This document shows, one piece after another, positions 7,302-11,447 of a stretch of DNA of 11,447 nucleotides; position 1 is the first letter of the stretch; the number at the start of each line of letters is the position of its first letter. The stretch is from an uncultured Clostridia bacterium (GTDB lineage Bacteria; Bacillota; Clostridia; Oscillospirales; Oscillospiraceae): positions 1 to 11,447 of the forward strand of contig CAMJHX010000025.1 of NCBI GenBank assembly GCA_946405655.1, read 5' to 3'. The notes beneath the pieces were generated by a model. That model saw only the letters and a program-made list of their open reading frames with translations, had not been told where the DNA came from and did not search any database. A program made the position numbers and the translations under genes.

Positions 7302-8786
7302 ATGAACGCTGTCATTGCTCTGAAAAACTATGCCCTGCGCACCGGGCTGATCGAAGCCTGCGAGGAGCGCTGGGCGGTCAATACGATTCTCGACGCGCTC
7401 TGCTGCGACGCACTGCCGGAGCTTGAGGTCGCGGACGATGCGCCGCTGCACGTGATTCTCGCAGCGCTGATGGACGACGCCCACGCGCGCGGCGTCCTCG
7501 CGGAGGACTCCGTCGTCTACCGCGATCTCTTCGATACCGAGCTGATGGGCCGGCTCACGCCGCGCCCGGCGCAGGTGATCGCGCAGTTCGAGGCGCTCCG
7601 CGCTGCCGACCCCAGGGCCGCCACGGACTGGTACTATGAATTCAGCCAGAACACGAACTACATCCGCCGCGACCGCATCGCGAGCGACATTCAGTGGAAG
7701 GCGCCCACGGAATACGGCGAGCTGGATATCACGATCAACCTCTCCAAGCCGGAGAAGGACCCGAAGGCGATCGCTGCTGCGCGCAATCTCCCCGCATCGA
7801 GCTATCCGCGCTGCCTGCTCTGCGCCGAGAACGAGGGCTACGCCGGGCGCGTCAACCATCCCGCGCGGCAGAACCACCGCGTCGTGCCGATCACGATCAA
7901 CTCCAGCGCGTGGTTCCTGCAGTATTCGCCCTATGTCTACTATAACGAGCACTGCATCTGCTTCAACGGCGAGCATGTGCCGATGAAGATCGACCGCGCG
8001 TGCTTTTCCAAGCTCCTCGACTTCGTCGGCCAGTTCCCGCACTATTTCGTCGGCTCCAACGCGGATCTCCCGATCGTCGGCGGCTCGATCCTCGCGCACG
8101 ATCACTTCCAGGGCGGACACTATACCTTCGCCATGGAGACCGCGCCGGTGGAGACGGAATTCGTCTTCCCGGGCTTTGAGGACGTCCGCGCCGGCATCGT
8201 GAAGTGGCCCATGTCCGTCATCCGGCTCGACAGCGAGAACCCCGAGCGGCTCGTCGCGCTCGCGGACAAGATCCTCACCGCGTGGCGCGGCTACACCGAC
8301 GAGGCCGCCGTCATCTTCGCCGAGACGGACGGAGAGCCGCACAACACCATCACGCCCATCGCCCGCCGCCGCGGGGATGACTTCGAGCTCGATCTCGTGC
8401 TGCGCAACAACCTCACCACCGAGGAATACCCCCTCGGGCTCTATCACCCGCATCCGGAGCTGCACCATATTAAAAAGGAGAACATCGGCCTCATCGAGGT
8501 CATGGGTCTCGCCGTGCTGCCCGCGCGCCTGCGCGAGGAGCTCGCGGCCGTGGCGGAGGCGCTCGCCTCCGGTAAGGATCTCCGTGCCGATGAAAAAACC
8601 GAAAAGCACGCCGACTGGGCGGAGGCGTTCGCGCCGAATTACGAGATTACAAGCGAGAATGCCCTCGAGATCGTCCGCGCCGAGACCGGCAAGGTCTTCG
8701 CCAAGGTCCTCGAGCACGCGGGAGTCTACGCCAGAACCGAAGAGGGGAAGGAAGCCTTCCTGCGGTTTATGCGCAGCATAAAGTGA
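7302..8786 (+). CDS. galT: Galactose-1-phosphate uridylyltransferase, class II
   Basis: This enzyme transfers UMP from UDP-glucose to galactose-1-phosphate, giving UDP-galactose and glucose-1-phosphate. With the start at 7302 it has 494 residues, normal for the Firmicutes class II enzyme and longer than the roughly 350-residue class I form. Class II hallmarks are YPRCLLCAENEGYAGR and NHPARQNHR around residues 160-190, and the active-site stretch SILAHDHFQGG. In the latter H266-x-H268-x-Q270 is the HxHxQ motif; H268 is inferred to be the uridylylated nucleophile. An in-frame ATG at 7284 is rejected because it overlaps the GGGGGAG ribosome binding site (7286-7292), which is correctly spaced for 7302. 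It is separated from galK by the repeat at 7140-7270 and followed by another at 8790-8907, but stays in the same pathway order aga-galK-galT. Confidence 0.94.
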   Translation: MNAVIALKNYALRTGLIEACEERWAVNTILDALCCDALPELEVADDAPLHVILAALMDDAHARGVLAEDSVVYRDLFDTELMGRLTPRPAQVIAQFEALRAADPRAATDWYYEFSQNTNYIRRDRIASDIQWKAPTEYGELDITINLSKPEKDPKAIAAARNLPASSYPRCLLCAENEGYAGRVNHPARQNHRVVPITINSSAWFLQYSPYVYYNEHCICFNGEHVPMKIDRACFSKLLDFVGQFPHYFVGSNADLPIVGGSILAHDHFQGGHYTFAMETAPVETEFVFPGFEDVRAGIVKWPMSVIRLDSENPERLVALADKILTAWRGYTDEAAVIFAETDGEPHNTITPIARRRGDDFELDLVLRNNLTTEEYPLGLYHPHPELHHIKKENIGLIEVMGLAVLPARLREELAAVAEALASGKDLRADEKTEKHADWAEAFAPNYEITSENALEIVRAETGKVFAKVLEHAGVYARTEEGKEAFLRFMRSIK

Positions 8787-8789
8787 TAT

Positions 8790-8907
8790 AGTGTGGAGTG
8801 TGGAGTGTGGAGTTTAAAGTGTTTGCTCGCGCAAACGATTTGAATTCCAAATATGTCGGCGTCAGCCGACACCTCAACTCCACACTCCACACTCCTAACT
8901 CCACACT
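8790..8907. repeat. Cloverleaf-like foldback repeat downstream of galT
   Basis: A perfect 20-bp inverted repeat (8795-8814 with 8876-8895, built from GTGTGGA units) encloses three consecutive hairpins. These are GTTTGC-TCGC-GCAAAC (8821-8836), ATTTG-AATTC-CAAAT (8838-8852) and TGTCGGC-GTCA-GCCGACA (8854-8871). Single-nucleotide linkers separate them. The left arm is a tandem GTGTGGA x3 (8791-8811); the right arm carries an extra TAAC and a further TCCACACT (8900-8907). The whole can be drawn as a four-way junction or cloverleaf in DNA or RNA. No protein is encoded, and it lies in the 152-bp gap between galT and the next gene. It is probably a MITE-like mobile repeat, with a possible side role as a transcript boundary. 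Confidence 0.8.
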
Positions 8908-8938
8908 GTTTTGATCCTGTTTTCAGAAAGGAAAACCC

Positions 8939-10855
8939 ATGTCCGAACTATACTACTCCGACGCCCTCAAGCTTGGGCAGAAGGCTGCGCGGCTCAAGGA
9001 CGGCGGTCTGCCGGTGCTCGATGAGCTTGTGCCGCCGGAAAAGCTGCTTTCCACCGTCGACCTCGGCGTCGTGGCGGTGCCGGCGGAATTCATCGTCGGC
9101 ACAAAGTCGCGCGGGCGCACTGAGGCGTTTGCATCCAATTTCATGCCGCTCCTGCCGCTCAAGACCGAGTTTGCAGGCAAGTGGGCGGCGCTCTGCAGCG
9201 CGCACCTCGCCGAAGGCATCCGCGAGCCGGTGAAGGTCTATGAATACTTCAACCGCTTCTACGTCGCCGAGGGCAACAAGCGCGTCAGCGTTCTGAAATT
9301 CTTCGACGCGCCCACGATCCCGGCGCACGTCATCCGCGTCCTCCCGGAGCGAAACGGAGACGCGCGCACGGAGCTCTATTATGAGTTTGTCGCCTTTTGG
9401 AAGCTCAGCCGCGTCGGTTTTCTGGAGCTCACGAAGCCCGGCGGCTACGCGCACCTGCAGCGTCTGCTCGGCAAGGGGCCGAGCGAGGTCTGGACGGAGG
9501 AGGAGCGCCGCCGCTTCACGGCGGTGTATTACCGCTTCCGCAAGGTCTATGCCTCCGCCGGCGGCGGCAAGATCCGCGCCACGGAGGGCGACGCGCTGCT
9601 CGCCTATCTGAAGGTCTACGGCTATCCGGCGCTGCGCACGGCGGATGACGCCGCCATCAAAAAGAACCTCTCCGACATGTGGGAGGAGGTCGCCCTCCAG
9701 CAGGAGGACACGGCGCTCGACGTCAAGACCGACCCCGCCGCAGAGAAGAAGGGCAGCATCCTCACCAAGGTGCTCCCGACGGGGCAGAACGTGCGAAAGG
9801 TTGCCTTTCTCTATGACAAGACGCCCGCCACCTCCGGCTGGACGCTGGGGCATGAGCAGGGCCGCCGCCACGTCCAGCGCGTGTTCGACGGGCAGATCGA
9901 GGCGATCGCCTATGAGAACATCATGGAGGGCGAGGGGCCGGAGGCCGCCATGGAGCGCGCGACTGCCGACGGCTGCAGGCTGCTGTTTGCCACGTCCCCG
10001 CGCATGCTCCCGGCGAGCCTGCACGTCGCCGTCGCGCATCCTGAGGTCGTCGTCATGAACTGCACGACGAATCTGAACCACCGCTATGTCCGCTCGTACT
10101 ACGGGCGCATGTATGAGGCGAAATTCATCCTCGGCGCCATCGCCGCCACGATGAACGATTCGCACGAGCTCGGCTACGTCGGCGATTACCCGATCTTCGG
10201 CCAGATCGCGGGCATCAACGCCTTTGCCCTCGGCGCGCAGATGGTCGATCCCAAGGCGCGCGTGCTGCTCGTCTGGTCGTCGAAGAAGGACGGGGACGAC
10301 GCGGAGGATTCCCTCCGGCAGCGCGGCGTGCGCCTCATCTCCGCGCTCGACACCGGCGGGCGGCAGGGCGGCTTCGGTCTCTGCCATGTGGCGGAAACCG
10401 GCGAGCGCACGCTCCTCGCCGCGCCCCGCTGGCGCTGGGACGTGTATTATGAGACGATCCTCCGCCGACTGCGGGACAACACTGTCAAAGAAGAGTATGA
10501 GCGCTCCAGCCGCGCGCTCAACTATTACTGGGGCATGTCCGCCGGCGTCATTGAGCTTGCGTGGAGCGACATGCTCCCGCGCGGCACGCGCCGTCTCGCC
10601 GAGTATCTGCGCGACAGCATCGCCCGCGGCGTCTGCAATCCGTTTCTCGCCCCGCTCCATGCGCAGGACGGCCGTCTCATCGGCGAGCACCAGTGGAGTC
10701 TCAGCATCGAGCAGATCATCGGCATGGATTATCTCGTGGACAACGTCGAGGGCAGCATCCCGGTCTATGACGAGCTCTCGCCCCTCGCCCAGTCCACGGT
10801 GGACGCGGCGGGCGTGGGCCCCTCCACGCGCGGCGCTGCGGAGGCGGAGGGATGA
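8939..10855 (+). CDS. Cytoplasmic ParB-like/BMP fusion protein of unknown function
   Basis: This 638-residue protein would probably be auto-annotated as a BMP-family ABC binding protein, but it lacks any signal peptide or lipobox; its N-terminus MSELYYSDALKLGQ is hydrophilic. Residues about 38-136 look like a ParB/sulfiredoxin-type domain: a strand ending in PAEFIVGT, R60, then GIREPVKVYEYFNRFYVAE with the box E111-G112-N113-K114-R115, and IPAHVIRV. The box corresponds to the GERR nucleotide-binding box of ParB. A helical linker follows (about 140-280). From about 285 (VRKVAFLYDK) to about 610 there is a BMP/Med-type periplasmic-binding fold, a family that in lipoproteins binds nucleosides. 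A ribosome binding site AGAAAGGA (8925-8932) lies 6 nt before the ATG. Its stop overlaps the downstream phosphoesterase start (ATGA). I infer an intracellular ligand sensor; the ligand and output are unknown. Confidence 0.82.
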   Translation: MSELYYSDALKLGQKAARLKDGGLPVLDELVPPEKLLSTVDLGVVAVPAEFIVGTKSRGRTEAFASNFMPLLPLKTEFAGKWAALCSAHLAEGIREPVKVYEYFNRFYVAEGNKRVSVLKFFDAPTIPAHVIRVLPERNGDARTELYYEFVAFWKLSRVGFLELTKPGGYAHLQRLLGKGPSEVWTEEERRRFTAVYYRFRKVYASAGGGKIRATEGDALLAYLKVYGYPALRTADDAAIKKNLSDMWEEVALQQEDTALDVKTDPAAEKKGSILTKVLPTGQNVRKVAFLYDKTPATSGWTLGHEQGRRHVQRVFDGQIEAIAYENIMEGEGPEAAMERATADGCRLLFATSPRMLPASLHVAVAHPEVVVMNCTTNLNHRYVRSYYGRMYEAKFILGAIAATMNDSHELGYVGDYPIFGQIAGINAFALGAQMVDPKARVLLVWSSKKDGDDAEDSLRQRGVRLISALDTGGRQGGFGLCHVAETGERTLLAAPRWRWDVYYETILRRLRDNTVKEEYERSSRALNYYWGMSAGVIELAWSDMLPRGTRRLAEYLRDSIARGVCNPFLAPLHAQDGRLIGEHQWSLSIEQIIGMDYLVDNVEGSIPVYDELSPLAQSTVDAAGVGPSTRGAAEAEG

Positions 10856-11442
10856 AGATTCTCGTTGTCGCGGATATCAAGAGCCCGTTTTATTTCGACT
10901 GTTATACTCCCGGCAAGCTGAAGGATTTTGATCTCATTCTCTCCTGCGGCGATCTGTCCAAAGAATATCTCGAGTTTCTCGTCACGATGGCGCGCTGCCC
11001 GCTCTATTACGTCCCCGGCAACCACGATGAATCGTTCGATCTCCACCCGCCCGAGGGCTGCGAGAGCATCGACGGCAGACTCGTGGAATATCAGGGCGTG
11101 CGCATCCTCGGCCTCGGCGGGTCGTATCATTACCGCCACGGCTCGCAGCAGTATACCGAGCGGCAGATGGCAGCGCGCGTCCGGCGCCTGGGCTGGAGAC
11201 TCCGGCGGCAAAAGGGCTTCGATATCCTCCTCACGCACGCCCCCGCCCGCGGGATCAACGATCTCGACACCCCCGCCCACCGGGGCTTCGAGTGCTTTCT
11301 CGATCTCATCGACCGCTGGCAGCCAAAATACTTCCTCCACGGCCACGTCCACCTCAATTACGGCATGAACCTGCCGAGGAAGGCGGAGAGAGGGAAGACG
11401 AAGATTGTGAATGCGTATGAATATAGCGTGATTGAGATCTGA
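10852..11442 (+). CDS. Small calcineurin-like metallophosphoesterase with atypical motif I
   Basis: This 196-residue protein has the calcineurin-like phosphoesterase fold. Motifs in order are D8-I9-K10 (motif I), G33-D34-L35 (motif II), G56-N57-H58-D59-E60 (motif III), H129 in LLTHAPARG (motif IV) and G164-H165-V166-H167 (motif V). Most ligands for a two-metal centre are present, but the usual histidine or glutamate two places after the motif I aspartate is lysine, so one metal site may be altered. It has no signal peptide and should be cytoplasmic. The start overlaps the preceding gene by 4 bp (ATGA), which implies coupled translation and a shared function. The substrate is unknown; a cyclic nucleotide, dinucleotide or nucleotide is plausible given the nucleoside-binding ancestry of the partner BMP domain. 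A protein phosphatase role is less likely given the small size. The gene ends 5 bp before the window edge. Confidence 0.87.
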   Translation: MKILVVADIKSPFYFDCYTPGKLKDFDLILSCGDLSKEYLEFLVTMARCPLYYVPGNHDESFDLHPPEGCESIDGRLVEYQGVRILGLGGSYHYRHGSQQYTERQMAARVRRLGWRLRRQKGFDILLTHAPARGINDLDTPAHRGFECFLDLIDRWQPKYFLHGHVHLNYGMNLPRKAERGKTKIVNAYEYSVIEI

Positions 11443-11447
11443 GAAGA

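Noticed and set aside
8791..8811. Tandem GTGTGGA repeats as a CRISPR or satellite array
   Set aside because: There are only three 7-bp units with no spacers, and they are mirrored at 8876-8895 as the arm of a foldback.
8948..10690. 580-codon minus-strand open frame opposite the ParB-like/BMP gene, with similar long antisense frames at 2420-3451, 4554-5834, 6173-7081 and 7260-8717
   Set aside because: All are Arg/Ala/Asp-rich mirror frames of well-supported genes, typical of high-GC DNA. None shows a domain or its own ribosome binding site.
8939..10855. Ordinary ABC transporter nucleoside-binding lipoprotein
   Set aside because: There is no signal peptide, no lipobox and no adjacent permease or ATPase, and there are about 280 extra N-terminal residues before the BMP domain.

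Overview
The window looks like chromosomal DNA of a GC-rich gut Clostridium, most likely of the Oscillospiraceae/Ruminococcaceae type. The reasons are a lipoprotein-anchored sugar-binding protein, a class II (Firmicutes-type) GalT, strong AAGGAG-type ribosome binding sites, GC-rich third codon positions, and palindromic intergenic repeats of the kind common in these genomes. This assignment is inferred from gene style and is not a database match.

Layout. Positions 1-2102 (minus strand) hold the start of a CUT1 sugar ABC transporter: the binding lipoprotein (819-2102), then a MalF-type permease cut by the window edge (1-676). A very stable hairpin (763-794) lies between them. Positions 2103-2452 are an AT-richer divergent control region with a promoter for each side and a 14-bp LacI-type operator candidate just downstream of the transporter promoter. 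The plus strand then carries a LacI-family regulator (2453-3442), a cytoplasmic GH36 alpha-galactosidase (3663-5867), a galactokinase overlapping it by 4 bp (5864-7150) and a class II galactose-1-phosphate uridylyltransferase (7302-8786). Together these import alpha-galactosides such as melibiose, raffinose or stachyose intact, cleave off galactose inside the cell and feed it into the Leloir pathway. GalE and the second permease are not in the window.

Positions 8939-11442 hold a two-gene module of unknown function, translationally coupled by a 4-bp overlap. The first protein joins a ParB-like domain (with a GNKR box) to a BMP/Med-type ligand-binding domain and has no signal peptide. The second is a small calcineurin-like metallophosphoesterase whose first metal motif reads D-I-K instead of D-x-H. 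It is the best candidate here for an undescribed system, plausibly an intracellular ligand sensor with a phosphoesterase effector.

Three of the plus-strand gene junctions are filled by three different palindromic repeat elements (3476-3624, 7140-7270, 8790-8907). One supplies the galK stop codon. Another can be drawn as a cloverleaf, with a 20-bp closing stem and three internal hairpins.
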